From Gymnopus androsaceus JB14 (taxonomy: Eukaryota; Basidiomycota; Agaricomycetes; Agaricales; Omphalotaceae): 64,000 bases of DNA. The DNA lies in assembly GCA_009733575.1 (NCBI GenBank), contig ML769559.1, forward strand, positions 1 through 64,000, in the 5' to 3' direction. Within the stretch, counting starts at the first letter, position 1; every line of letters begins with the position of its first letter. A model generated the notes under the pieces. That model did not search any database and was not told the origin of the DNA. It worked only from the letters and a program-made list of their open reading frames with translations. The position numbers were made by a program, and so were the translations under genes. Below, one piece after another: positions 52,601-64,000 of this stretch.

Positions 52601-52793
52601 CCCAAGTCCCTTCATATAGCAAACTACGGTCGTACGTTTGATCGCCGCCAAAAGCAAAGTTCAGCAATGTGAAGGAGTGAGACAGGAGAAGGTGGGATGG
52701 CGCTGTAGCTGTGGGCGTCGGATGATATAGTGAAAGACGCTGCAATATGACGGAAGAAGATGGGATGTCGTTGTAGTTGTGGGCGTCGGACAT
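49641..52793 (-). CDS. SF1 helicase, NAM7/UPF1-like
   Basis: Multi-exon gene, start MSDAHNYNDIPSSSVILQRL at 52793. The N-terminal exons (52.8-51.6 kb) carry a region with IAISTQSAVYLIDVG that may be a ribonuclease-H-fold domain, uncertain. The helicase core has Walker A ([18 protein letters not shown]), Walker B (ERLVVDEASQINVFEYM), DTQCRMPVPLGNFIS, CIITPYDAQRSFIQKQL, NVDSFQG and MNVMLTRCQRGMVVVSS, the standard set of SF1B helicase motifs. The frame stops at 49641 after SFDYGNAEN. Short exon-like stretches at 49155-49560 (NDNDFPALLSADVI) resemble the tail seen in related proteins and might be spliced on instead. It probably acts on RNA or RNA-DNA; a specific role is not inferable. Confidence 0.8.
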
Positions 52794-53317
52794 GCTTTAT
52801 CCATTTGCAGTTTTCCTTTATCCACCAATGAGGCAAAAGTGATTCGATCGGAGATAGGAAACCAGGACGGCTGACTAGTTACTAGGAGTTGTGGGCGGCC
52901 AGCTAGGTGGGCTGATATGGGGTCAGGAATGTAGCCCCACTGTGCGTCGTTGTGACAGCAAAACATATACCGCAGATAGCGCCGGAAAGTTAAGTAAATG
53001 TTGGGCCATATTACTTGCCAGGTACTCGTCGCTGTTAATTCTTGGTCAAGATATCATACAAACATATGCTGGCCATAGGAGAGAGGAGCTTGATCCTCAT
53101 CTCTTCACCATTGCCGGAGCCTTGCAGCGGATACCAAGAATCAAACCATCATTACTGTTGTATTTGTTGAAAGGTAAATATAGTCTGGGCTCTGGGCTCC
53201 CTGGGCTCCCTGTGCTCCAGAGACTCACTTCTTTCAGTGGTGCTGAGAAGACCGAATCAGCAAAATACATCATGAGGTACATGCCTCCTGTAAAGTCCAA
53301 TGCCGTTCATGAACCCA

Positions 53318-53830
53318 CCTCCGTTGCGAGTTTCGTGAACGACAAAACTATGTGTCGACGGTGGCCCGTCTCGAGAAGGAAACAGAGGGATAGAGTGGTA
53401 CAGAGACTGGCCAAACGGAAACTTGACGGAAACACAGAGAAAGAGTTGCAACCGTTATTAATATATGGATGACCAGCTCTAGTTACTGATGAACGTTCGG
53501 GGAATCAGCCTGAGTGTCCAGGACACGGTTTGCCGCGAGCCGGCCATGAGCTGATAGATATCGCATAAGCTTCACAAGCTCAAGCGCGTCTTTCATGTAG
53601 AGTCGAACAACTAGCAAAATATCTGTCACCAGTCGCGCAAGCACGCCGAATGGCTCTAGTGGAAAATGGAAAGAAAGTGGAGTATAGAAGAAGGTTGAGT
53701 CATGCCACGGAATGTGCGTGCTATTCATGTTATTTTGACCTTGCCAACTCATTATGACCTTTCAGCCATAATTCTTCAAATTTACCAATTGGCATCACCA
53801 CCAATGATTGCATGGCGTGCTACAAGAGCT
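53318..53830. repeat. segmental duplication, copy 2
   Basis: Partner of 48335-48990; shorter by internal deletions. Confidence 0.75.
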
Positions 53831-53959
53831 TAACTATTGATTGAGGAGATCACCTTGCCGTACAAACTATCCTCTTCACCCTCAAACAGTGCGTATTGCT
53901 TTCGCTTTACTACCGAATTGCGTTGTTTATCGTTTTTCTCAGTGCTTCTTTCACACTAT

Positions 53960-54260
53960 CCTCTCAACTTCATCGTCTTTCTCAAGGGTATTGTCGACTC
54001 TGAGGATCTTCCTCTCATCGTTTCTCGTGACTTTACAGCAGAACAAACATCCTCAAGGTCGTTCGTGCATGGACGAGATCGCGGAGGACAACTGTAGCAA
54101 GGCCTGCGCGACCTTTGGCAAGAACTTGAAGTTATCTACAAGGAATCAGAGTCAAGGATGTTCAGGTTCAGACTGGTTCAGATTCGCAACAAACTCGCCG
54201 AATCCTTGCGCTTCTACTCTACCAAGTCGACTACAAACAAACATTGCTCAAGGGTAACTT
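53960..54260 (+). pseudogene. Hsp90 middle-domain fragment
   Basis: Translations in different frames give FLKGIVDSEDLPL...VSR (about 53975-54030), LQQNK (54035), EIAED (54080), TFGKNLKL (54110) and RNKLAESLRFYSTKST (54186-54233). These appear in the same order as in the Hsp90 middle domain. At least two frameshifts and missing segments separate them. No flanking Hsp90 sequence is visible, so this is a short dispersed relic. Confidence 0.8.
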
Positions 54261-54910
54261 TCATCTTCGTCTCGCTTATCCCAGATATCCGCGCTATAGA
54301 CTAAGTACTTAACCTACATGCCCGAAAACCAAAGTCGATCTACTACTTACTTCACTGGCAAATTATCGCTTCAGATCTTTCGTAGGGAATGTACAAGAGA
54401 AATCGAATTGGAACGGCGAAGAAGTAGTATACAGACATGGAATGACGCCGACAGATAAATACGGTATCAGTAAAGGCTACTAGGGTAAAAAGCCGTCTTT
54501 CAGAAGTCTGAATTTGAATTAAAAAGACGTGAAACTTGAAGAAACGACGTCGAAAAATGCACCTGACAGAATCGCTCGTATGTGGTATCATCAGTCAAGT
54601 CAGTCAATTCCCAGAGTTGATGGAAGGATGGCAGCGACTGTGCAAAAAAAGAGATCGAAGGGGAATACTGAAACCGTGATGACGGCAAGAAAAAGACTGG
54701 TACAGGTACAAACGGCCATGATGTTGTGACGGTCAACAAAGCAGTCTTGGGGAATAAAGACCGTTACACAAAAAACGAGTCGTACGTAGGTGAAGGAGAA
54801 GAGAGAATCAAACAACAACAACAACCTGAAAAAGCTCGCGAAACCCAAGAATGAAGATGTACATCTGTGTGGAAGAACCAGGACCCGGGATAGATGCTGT
54901 CATAAACAGC

Positions 54911-56436
54911 TCAGATGCCACCGTACGCATCAGTCTCGTCCACAGATTTGTTGGCGTAATGACCTGAAGCGTGGGCTCCTGCGCTATGGTGGGTCTGAGG
55001 TGGCGAGTAAGCCACATAGTCGTCATATCCCTGATTGCCGTACTGCCCTACAGCATGAGGATCAGAACCATAAGCACCGCTCGCTTCGCCATCGTAGTTA
55101 TCCACAAGGAAAGGGTTTGCGTTCTCAGCAGCAGCTCGAGAAATGGTAGCGGGAGCCTGACCGAACGTATACTGCTCTCTGGGCTGGAGCGGAGCACGCT
55201 GCATAGGTACAGCGGAACCTCCGGCAGCAATATTTTCATCATAGTATTGCTGACCAACATTGTCGCGGTAGTATTCCTGCTCATTTTCGAAACTGCTTTT
55301 GTTGTTGTTGTTGTTGTCGTTCTCGTGTTGGAAGCGGAAAGCGCCGGCACCAGCCATTCCAGGTGAGGTGGTGCTGGTAACAGAGCTGATGTATTTGTTT
55401 TCTCTGTTTTGAACCATTTCCGGAGGCCTGGGCATAGCTGGGAGATCATCAAAGTCCGAACCAGTACCACTACCGACATCATCCAAAATCATGGCTGACC
55501 GACGGAACTGAGCGGCTTCAAATCTAGTCGCACGCTTCTTCCTGTTCCTGCGACGCTATACCTGGAATCAGAAGACTGATCATGATGAGGGGACTTGAAA
55601 CGTACCAAAAAGCAGGCAACAAGGACACCGATAATAGCAACAGCAGCTAAACTACCCGCGATACCTCCTACAATAGCACCACTGTTGACAGTAGCTCCTG
55701 AAGAGGTGGACGAGTTGGTCGAACTAGCAGCAACAGCAGAACCAGTAGAGATTTTGGCTACTGAAGCGAATGAACTCGATTGGGCGCCAACCTGTTCCGC
55801 TACGGTCTCGGTAGGGGTCGCAGTTGAAATGTTAGTCTAGTTACAGGTAAGTTGGTTTCTGCAAGAAGAACAAGAAAGACTTACGCTGGTAGAAGTGACA
55901 GTAGTAAGTCCAGTAGAGGATGAGCTAGTTGGAGAGCTGGTCTGAGAGGTGGTAGAGCTGGTGCCTTGGGTCGTAGGAGAGGCCGGGGTAGAAGAGGAAG
56001 ATGTCGAAGTTGCAGCGGCAGCGGCAGAAGTACTGGACGAAGTTTGCGCAACAGAGGTCGAACTCGGGGTCGAAGAAGGTGTTACTGTAGAGGAACTTGA
56101 AGAGCTGGTCTGAGCGTCTGTAGTCTGGGATGACTGGCTGGAACTTGTGGGAGCTGCTGCCAGTTCAGTATATAAGCCAATTATAACGGAGAAAGAAACA
56201 AACATACCTGAGGTAGAAGAAGATGCAGGAGTTGTGGATGAAGAAGAATTACTACTGTTATTTCCACCACCAGCATCGTTTCCAGTACTGTTTCCGCTGC
56301 CATCACCATTACCTCCACCAGTACCAGCAGTACTACTAGTACCATCACCACCACCACCACCATTATTGGCTGCAGCCGCTGCATCAGCACGGCGAGCGTG
56401 TGCAGAGCGACGTTGTACAGAGACTGTGTGAGACAT
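54911..56436 (-). CDS. Mid2-like Ser/Thr-rich single-pass membrane protein
   Basis: Starts MSHTVSVQRRSAHARR at 56436 without an obvious signal peptide. The extracellular part is long and rich in Ser, Thr, Gly and Asn, likely O-mannosylated. One transmembrane helix (GAIVGGIAGSLAAVAIIGVL) is followed across an intron by RRRNRKKRATRF, a positively charged cytosolic stop-transfer. The cytosolic tail is Asn/Gln/Tyr-rich and ends DAYGGI at 54911. Introns are at about 56157-56208, 55836-55884 and 55559-55608. The layout is that of fungal cell-wall stress sensors or Mid2-type proteins; the function is inferred from architecture only. Alternative upstream start exons are possible. Confidence 0.72.
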
Positions 56437-58701
56437 GAAGATAAATTTGCTGGGAATAAACTGAGGTTAAAGTTGCTTCGGGGTGTGGATAGAAAGACCG
56501 TATAGAATCAAATGAATGTAATGCCCTAGAAAGGGAGGAAGTCGCCGATATCCGTTACGGCTGGACGACTCTGTGGACCTCGATGGGCTCGACGCCTTTT
56601 CGATGTTGAGGGAGGGAGAGAGAAAAACAAAGGTGAAACCAAATTGGCAATTTGCCATCAGAAGATTCAAAACGCGGGTATCGGTAACCAATGCCGCGGC
56701 ACAATGTTCTTGATGTGTCGCGTCTCACGGTCCCTTCTCCTTCTTCTTTCGTCTTGGTCTGTTACGCTTGCGTACGTATATTCATCAAGAACGACGTGCT
56801 AGAGGCAAGCATTATTCCTTTTTTCTGCTTACGGTTAACTCTCATAATTAATTTACAGCTGTCATCGACATCCAGATCTCAGCTCAGAGACTGCATCTGT
56901 CTAAATATACAACGCAGCTCTCCAACACCTTCCCGCATGCTATGAATTTGATGCGCATTCCGTATTATTTTCCTTTACTTCCATCATCTCACGAGCGCTA
57001 AGATTCAAAACGACGAAACTCGCTCGAGCAGGGCTATCTATATCGCTGAAACTGTTAAAACATCACAGTGAGTACCCTCCACTCTACCAGAGGCATTTTT
57101 GCCAGGGCTACAGTCAAGATTGGTGAACCCAAGGATTGTGCGTTGTATCTACTAGATCGTAGAAGGAACGACTCTCCGTGTACCAATATATATATGCCAT
57201 TGTCATTTTCACCACTTGTATAAGTCCCAGAGGAGGCGAACTCTACAGCTGGGCTAAGATTTTGACGCTGTCATGGGGTGTTATTCTCCAAAGGTCATCC
57301 GAGTTTTGTTGACGAATCCAATCATATCCTACTATTGGATCCTCGTAAACTTTGGAAATAAGTTCTCAAGGTTACTGTCTCCTCGAATTCTAGGTTCGGC
57401 AACGTTTTTTGTTGGATTTGTCTTGCTGGAGTCGTTTTCAACGATGAGCTTGATGATTTTCCAAAATTTCACCTCGGTATAAATGGCCCGCTGGCCCGCT
57501 TGACTCCGATTTCTGCATTGCAGACGTGCTCGGAAGAGCCGAGTCACAAGGGTGCATGGTCGATAATCAGGTTCCAGCTTTTCTTCTTTAGACTTAATGG
57601 CCTCCTGGCCCATGCTCAGAAGAGCCAAATCAAGCATTGGCCATTGGTTATGAGTTCTCTGGAACCAGTCGCCGAGTTTACACTACTTTTATATATATGG
57701 TGTGCGGCGGCAAGTCACAAGTGCAAACTATAGTTATGGCACTTGAACTACAATACTTGAACACATTTGAGCTTGGCTCGTTGCTGTGGTGGGCATCGAG
57801 ACTTTTAATACTAATGATACTTACAATCCCAGGTATATATAGTATGTATGTAGAGTATGTATGTAGAGCTTATGTATGTTTCAAGTAGTTTGGCACCTGT
57901 GGTGGGACAACGATCTACAGCAGCGTCTCCATATTGAGGCAGCTGTGAGCTCGTCGTTGTTTTGCTCCAGGTGTCCCGGAGACGAAAGTGCTAATGCCGC
58001 ACTGGGATAATCTCCGGACGATCCGGCGTTCAGCACTTGGACCAGGCCGTGTAATAAAACCTTCCTTCCTTCCTTCCGTACGTGTATCTTGAACACAATC
58101 AAGCAGGACGCAATCTCATTAGGCCTTGAAGGTTTCCGAAGCTATACATCCCTAGCACAGACAGACGATGCGGATGAGCAGTACTTGCTGGGGCTTACAG
58201 AGGTTTACTTCTGTGCCTCGATGTCAGATTTATCTCCACCATAGCCAAGCGTTAAACAGATTGAGAGCTACTCATGACGTGATATCGACATTCGCGAAAA
58301 GCGCGCATCTGGTTCAGGTGTCTGGTTTGGGATGAGGTAGGATGAGCCCCAGACAATGTTCGATATGTTTGTATGTCCCATGCTTGTTCGTAATATCTTT
58401 CTATCTCTATCTAGTAATTGATGTTGTACGCATACTCATCTCAGCTGTATAGCCAGGGCCCAGGAATACAGGAAGTATCTCACCAGAGCCACAATCGCTT
58501 TCAGAGGTACAGGTTTACCAATGATCTTTCGATCTCAATAATATTGACACCCGGAACGACAAATTCTGCGAAATGGGGGGGATTTTAAGTAGGTAACTAC
58601 TTCGTCTACAAGCGGAGGTGGAGATAGGAGTCACCCAAAACATTTGATTGGACTATTCTCGTACTCGAGGCAGTGAAAAAATTATTGAATCGCAAATTAA
58701 A
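56437..58701. other. intergenic region, no gene recognised
   Basis: No supportable gene. An imperfect duplication of AATGGCC..CTGGCCC with AGAAGAGCC occurs at 57483-57640, and short direct repeats GTATGTATGTAGA at 57840-57870. Confidence 0.5.
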
Positions 58702-60196
58702 TTATAGACAGGTACCCTCCAACCTCGACCTCGCGTCCCAAGTTGATATGTCATTGATACTCGTGAGCTCTAACTCGTTGTTTTGTTCAGATGACGGGGT
58801 CTCGCGGCGTGTAGTCACATTCAGTGTTTGTAGGTTAAGAATTGTGCGGCATCCCTGGACGTGAAGTCAGAACCAAGAACCAAATAAAGCAGCGAGCGTA
58901 CCGCAGTAGATACTAATGAAATAAAAAGGCTGCAATTATAACGATACACCCAGTGTGAGAAAGCCTCTGAACAAGAAACGAGAGTTTAAGTCACTTACGG
59001 ATAGACGAGCAACACCGGTATCGCTTTGTTACCTGCACAAACACCAATTGAAACCACTCCAACTATATTAGAGCATGTCAGCGAGTGCGCGACAATGATC
59101 TGAAGGCAGAAGAATAACTACAGGATACAGCAGCAAACACTTTCAAACCATCTCTGTTCAGCACGGAAAATAACGGTGGTCGTGCAAAGGTACGAAGATC
59201 CCAGATCGTGCGTTTCCAAGCAAGCCCATGGATAACCAAGTGGATAAATATTTCTCCAATTCTGCATTATACAAATAGCATGTTAGTATCCAATGCACAA
59301 GTGCAATTAAGGCCTCACATAAAAGCCACAGTTGGATTTCTAATAGGGCGTTCCGCTACAGAGACAATGGATACACAATTTTTGGTGAACTTAAACTGTT
59401 GAATATGCACTTGATTCCAGATGCTAATTATTCCAACTTGAAAAGAGGGATGATGTTACCAGATAGACTTGTAGACTTACACTGTCATATAAATCGATCC
59501 CGCCATCCTTCCTGCAAGCATTATTAAGAGAAACAGTCCCATTTTTAGACTTTGTTTGTACAGGGCGAATACTAATTAGTCCAAAATTAGTCATGAACAT
59601 AGGAGATCAATTGAAACTGGGGAGTAAAATTGACCAGACCTCGTATACTGAGAGAGGGATCAGCAACAGTACTGCCAGTGAACAATGGAAAAAGAGAGAG
59701 ACAAACCTCAGAATCAACTCTAGGATTAATACCATACTATAACATGATGCAGTTTGGAAATTAAACCAAATTATACAGGCATCGTCGGTGGGTTGCTGAT
59801 GACCTAAAAACCTAATTGACAATATACTGGCAAGAACAATATTTCCACTGTAACATAGATTTTAGAGAGGAAAGGTAGAGTTGCAAGGGAGGAAGAAAAA
59901 CCGGCCACGTAGTTACGCACATATGGATTAAAAGCGCAAGATATCTTGCCAAGATGAAGAGACACCGTACAAATGTCAGTTGCAATGGTCTTCTAGCAGA
60001 ATGTTAGCTGTTAAGAGTTATTAGCGCCAGAGATCGAAGTACACTCACTTCCATACATATTCCAGCTCCTTATGTCTGGTGAGAAGACTATCGCAGCTCG
60101 TAACCACCAAACCCAATACTAACGATTTCAGTTCATAAGGATTCGAATGTAAGCTCTTTAAAGTGGCATACCTGATGGAATGAGTCTGGCTTGCAT
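58702..60196 (-). CDS. seven-TM, DUF6533-like membrane protein
   Basis: Exons joined by eye from ATG 60196: LVVTSCDSLLTRHKELEYVW, KRPLQLTFVRCLFILARYLA, IGNIVLASILSIRFLGHQQP, CIIWFNFQTASCYSMVLILE, VFALYKQSLKMGLFLLIMLA, GEIFIHLVIHGLAWKRTIWD with LFSVLNRDGLKVFAA, VGVVSIGVCAGNKAI, and a C-terminal exon CRTILNLQ...WDARSRLEGTCL ending with TAA at 58702. The order EHEVxxVW / RYxALL / FQTASCYSMxLILE / RVxALY / SVLNRDG is that of the basidiomycete family with an N-terminal DUF6533. The junction ILR|VFALY is one base out of phase, so either an exon border is misplaced or an indel exists. Function of the family is unknown; it is membrane-embedded. Confidence 0.68.
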
Positions 60197-60368
60197 TTTG
60201 AGATGTAGTGAGATGGGTGGGGAGGAAGAGGAAGCTCGGAAGTTGACTTTCTCATTATGACGGATAGGCTTTACAACGGAGTCAATGGATTAGGGTCATC
60301 GGAGCGTGGAAAATATAACATAGTCCTATATTCACAAAAATTAGGCTATGCAAAGCTGCATTCATTTC

Positions 60369-60568
60369 CAGCTATCTGCAAAACCAGAGGCGTCACTGAG
60401 GAAAAGTTCAGATGACAAAGGAAGTCACGCTAGGGTCGACCGTGCCACCTGCGTATGCCTGCGTCATACTTCAGAGCCTCTGGAATATGTACACGTTACG
60501 GCGTTACTGATGTGACTTACGCAAGTATATCTTTTTCCCAGCGACGCCTCTGGTTTTGCAGATAGCTG
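60369..60568. mobile_element. 200-bp MITE-like inverted-repeat element
   Basis: Starts CAGCTATCTGCAAAACCAGA and ends with its reverse complement. Arms are about 37 bp (60369-60405 and 60532-60568) with three mismatches. The centre is unique. No convincing target duplication beyond TC is seen. Confidence 0.75.
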
Positions 60569-60770
60569 TCAGCGGTCTGGTACTTTCATTTCGACCTAAA
60601 CCCTAATTTGGGCCGTACTGGGATCAAGCGAGATTAACGGAAGATGCTGAGGTAGCTACTACATACACATTGGTTTGTCATTAATTTGCCCGAAAAACTT
60701 GTAATCGTCTATTGGTCAGAATGCAGCAAGAATGCAGGGCAGGAAGGATGGACATCGCTTTCAGTCAAGT

Positions 60771-61274
60771 CTACATTCGATACCACTTGAACCTAAAGCT
60801 CCTACAGGCCAAGATGTTTAGAGGTGGAAGGAAGCCACATACAAGGTCACCTACTATCGTGCTGAGGTAGCTCGCCAGCTGCCCTGGAACGCGACGGGGA
60901 TGAATAAGGTACAAGGGAAGCACAGAGTTCACGCACGATTTTCCAGTATTGAGCGGTCCTGGAGTCGTCAGGGATGCCATTGTCAATTTTCTGACCCGCT
61001 GAATAACCAAGCATCGATCTGCCGTGTGTCCAACGACTACCGTTCCCCGCAGTTCGCAGGCGTGACTATTAAAATGCACATCTCCAGTAAATGTCAAGGG
61101 ATCGAGGTCAGCGATGCTGGGAATAGTGGCTTTGCACTTTTGAAGTCGTTGTTGAACTTTATCGAACAGCCGATGATCTTTACTAGATGACCAAACTCGA
61201 CCTCTAAGTGGTGTATACTTGCCAGGTTGGCGCAGTTCTTCACAGGAAGAAAATGTCGACGGGGGGACGGACAA
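60771..61274 (-). pseudogene. UDP-glucose pyrophosphorylase C-terminal fragment
   Basis: A 167-codon frame contains IPSIADLDPLTFTGDVHF and ELRGTVVVG. These match the C-terminal beta-helix signature of eukaryotic UTP-glucose-1-phosphate uridylyltransferase (LxELDxLTVTGDVxFGxNVTLxGTV). The preceding KVQQRLQKCKAT fits the FxxRFKxIP stretch. Key positions are changed (FGSNVTL is NSHACEL). The rest of the enzyme is absent, so this is a relic. Confidence 0.7.
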
Positions 61275-61585
61275 TCACGCTATGGACCTTCTTGATATGC
61301 TTGACAATGATAGCCGAACTTGCCTGCTTTGCCATGGCCCAAATGTGCTTTTCAAGTTGGTGAGTAATTAAATTGACAATTATTAACATCTTCAAGGGAG
61401 CGAGACTCTCCATAACACACTGACGAGTTGACAGACTCGAAAATGTTTCTGTTACAAGCTTGAAGCAAGAGAACGATAAATCAATTAACACTGTACGCAA
61501 TCCGGATGTTGAACCCGAGTGCCAGTACTTCCTACTTACTTATCTAGGTCCTGTGTTTTATTCATTCGCTTGAAGTAAAAGCATC

Positions 61586-64000
61586 TTAATCGACGAGACT
61601 GATGCCAATGGGTAGTTGCGGATGATTATCCTTTCCAACGATAGGTGCCGTAACGCCGTTAAATTGCCAACGGATTTCTGAATCTTTGGCGGAAGGAGAG
61701 AATTTGAGGCTTTCCACCAGAAGAGATATGACGACCTCTGTGTACATTGTGAACAAAGTATCTCGGTAAAAAGAATTGTGGGCCTACTCTCCAGTTGCGA
61801 AAATTTGAACCCACTACACAAATTCGGTCAACTAGGGTCAGAATTTGGTAGGTTTCAGAGAGGATACAGAGTACATACATGCAGGAGCGCCCCCCAGCAA
61901 TGAACGTCATCCTAGAAGTAGAGTAGCAAATACTGTAAAGGAGAAATACAAGGAGAGGACATACAAGTGCGAATAAATCCCAGGAACCCGCGCTTCAACG
62001 AGAGCATCTGGTAACGGCGAAAGCCATCTTTCCGGCTTCCACTCATTCGCGTCTAGAAGTTCATATTAAGGTCGAATGACTTATCCTAGAGAAACATAAT
62101 GCACTTACCTTCGCCCCATAATTCAGGATTTCTATTTGCGTTGAGAATGGACACTAAGATGATAGTACCGCGAGGAATATCTATCTCATGCATTTCAGTA
62201 CCGTCGAGGCCAGCGATTGGCTTCGAGAGAGGTATCACGGCATCTTGTCGCGCGCTAAAACAGGAAGGTAAACATCCTTGTTGTGATAACATCGGAAAAT
62301 AATGAAAATGCGGCTTACATGCGATGTACAAATGATCCTGGGGGATACCTTTGAAAGTGGTAACATTCAATGAAATTATATGAAGAATATGACTTACAGA
62401 CGAAGGGTCTCGCGACATACGGCGTCGAGATACGGCAGAGCGACCAGCTCGTCATGAGAAAAGTCTTGACCATCTTTCTGACGCTTTGCTTCGATGATTT
62501 CTTGTCGGAGTTTTTTCTGCACTTTGGGATGTTTGGAAAGGAGATGAAGCAAGCGTGCCATAGCACTCTATAAAATTATGTGAATTTGTGCCAATCAGTT
62601 TCAGTTTCACCTACATACCGAGGTCGTGTCCATTGCCGCGAAAGTTAGAGAGCTAATGATAATTTAATATTGCGTCCAACGGGGCAATAGAAGACCAAAC
62701 ACCTCATCTAGTGGGAGAAAAATAATCTAAGAGCACCGTCACTGTGACAATAACTACTAACCTGAGCGAGAAGTTCGCTGTCCTCCAATCGATCTTCGTC
62801 TGAAGCTTTCATGTTTTCTTTCACTGTGATTACTGTGAGAGAGGTGTTCATGGCGTTTGAAGAATTTCTCACTGAGAATGCTAATTAGGTCTTTGCCACT
62901 TCCAATCTGCTGGGCAACTGCCTCATCGCCTTTCTCCAGTGCAAGCTTCTTGCTCTCAAAGATTTCTCCCGCCACGCTGTACATATAGTCGGCCATGTCA
63001 CGAAGATGGTGGGCATCCTTCCAAGGTAACAAATCCAGCATACAACGACGAAAGCTTGCAGGGCCAATTCTTGAAACAGATGGAAGTACATTCATGATCC
63101 AAAATTGCATGCGCATCATGGCAGGACTAGAAAGTGCTATCAGCGTTAAAACGAGAGTAGAAATCCAACACGTACAACAACTCTTTCATCATTCTACTGT
63201 AGGGGTGAGCTGACTCTTCGCTGGTTAGAGGATCGAATGAGTATCCTAAGCCTGCCTGTCCGATCAACTATAAAGCAGCACGGCTCATCCAGGAAAGAAT
63301 GTCAACCTAGGAACATAAGCTACAATCACTGCATCGAACGAAGCATACGGACTTCTTGGATCTGCGGACCACTTTGCAATCGAATCCTGAGTGCATGTTC
63401 CAACTAGGCGTTCATTGAAGATAAATGAGCGGGTCACAGCTCAAAAATTGTTTCACCTTGTGGGAAACCTCAAAGAACATCGGAACTGCATAGATAAATC
63501 GTTAGAACTGGGAGAACTAGCTTTTCTGCGTACCCATATCACGCATGTGAGCGGCTGAGAAGACGGGGTTGAGCATTTTTCGTTGTTTGCGATGGTGCTG
63601 TCCTGGTCAAGAGCTTTCAGCAATGTAGGTCGGGATGAAGTTTTCCGACGAACCTAGAGTTCCCAGCAGCCCATTTCCAAATACTAGGAGGTTGCTCCTA
63701 AAAATATTATTAGATTTAGCCCATGAATTATCCACAACACGGACGCTATAAACCCATCATTTTCCTCAAATACGTCCTCATTCTGTGGCAGGTTAAAATA
63801 TCGTTGAAACGCTCAACACACTGCCCACCTACCGTTACGAGTACAGTGCGCATTGCTTTGGGATCAAATATGTAGAGTCCGTTGGCCTAGTCGAGGTAAG
63901 TTTCACTTTTCATTGGGAAAATGATGTTTCTTACTCCAAACGGGCCATGAAAGCGTACTACAGAACCATCTAAGAAGTGATGTTAATGTCGGGAAAATAT
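61586..64000 (-). CDS. cytochrome P450 (5' end beyond the window)
   Basis: Minus-strand gene whose first exon lies past base 64000. Visible parts, in order, are GSVVRFHGPFG|ANGLYIFDPKAM; KMLNPVFSAAHMRDM; the 62757-63119 exon (DLLPWKDAHHLRDMADYMYS); LTFAAMDTTS (I-helix A-x-x-D-T-T type); SAMARLLHLLSKHPKVQKK; LPYLDAVCRETLRL with ExxR; ARQDAVIPLSKPIAGLDG; NPELWGE; and the heme loop FIAGGRSC|IGFKFSQLE split by an intron after the Cys codon. It ends GISLVD at 61586. All key motifs are present, so it is probably functional. Heme monooxygenase of an agaricomycete CYP family; substrate unknown. Neighbour of its wrecked paralogue at 36.7-48.2 kb. Confidence 0.88.

Noticed and set aside
57273..57882. 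Open frames of 69-101 codons on both strands
   Set aside because: Frames conflict, contain no recognised domain and lie in repeat-like sequence.

Overview
The window reads as genomic DNA of a mushroom-forming basidiomycete (Agaricomycetes). Genes are packed with many introns of about 47-78 bp and coding exons can be as short as 10 bp. The protein families are fungal (Cdc48, DGAT2, TBCB/Alf1, a seven-TM DUF6533-like protein, a Pls-like NRPS, an F-box protein with C-terminal repeats, P450s), and there is a Ty1/copia element of fungal type. The species cannot be named from the sequence.

Layout. 0.5-2.3 kb is a satellite of about 53-bp units, each carrying a perfect 13-bp hairpin. 3.3-7.95 kb is a decayed two-gene mobile-element relic on the minus strand: an integrase-like DDE protein next to a HECT-like protein, interrupted by a solo LTR. 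10.1-16.2 kb is a housekeeping block on the plus strand: tubulin cofactor B, Cdc48 and DGAT2. Facing it on the minus strand (16.8-22.6 kb) is a very large NRPS-like gene with architecture A - T - (membrane / left-handed beta-helix) x3. Its last two exons encode a complete C3HC4 RING finger, a fusion I do not recognise. 25.5-29.8 kb holds a minus-strand hotdog-fold thioesterase and decayed duplications of its 3' region, plus a tandem array of about 185-bp units. 30.4-32.1 kb is a secreted His/Asp-repeat, Ser/Thr-rich protein whose frame is broken by several one-base shifts. 35-36.6 kb is an F-box gene with an in-frame TGA.

36.7-48.2 kb is a wrecked P450 gene split by two insertions: a full 7.5-kb copia element with 5-bp target duplication, itself carrying a 629-bp foldback MITE, and a 1.65-kb element with short terminal inverted repeats and 6-bp target duplication. 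A better preserved paralogue lies at 61.6-64 kb and runs off the window end. Between them lie an SF1 (NAM7/UPF1-like) helicase flanked by a segmental duplication, an Hsp90 fragment, a Mid2-like membrane protein, a DUF6533-like membrane protein, a 200-bp MITE and a UDP-glucose pyrophosphorylase fragment.

Two general signals stand out. Conserved single-copy genes (Cdc48, DGAT2) each carry a lone one-base frameshift, which points to residual assembly indels. The copia LTR pair differs almost only by transitions at CpG sites, which points to cytosine methylation followed by deamination at repeats. Exon joins were made by eye from splice-site consensus and conserved protein motifs, with no transcript data.
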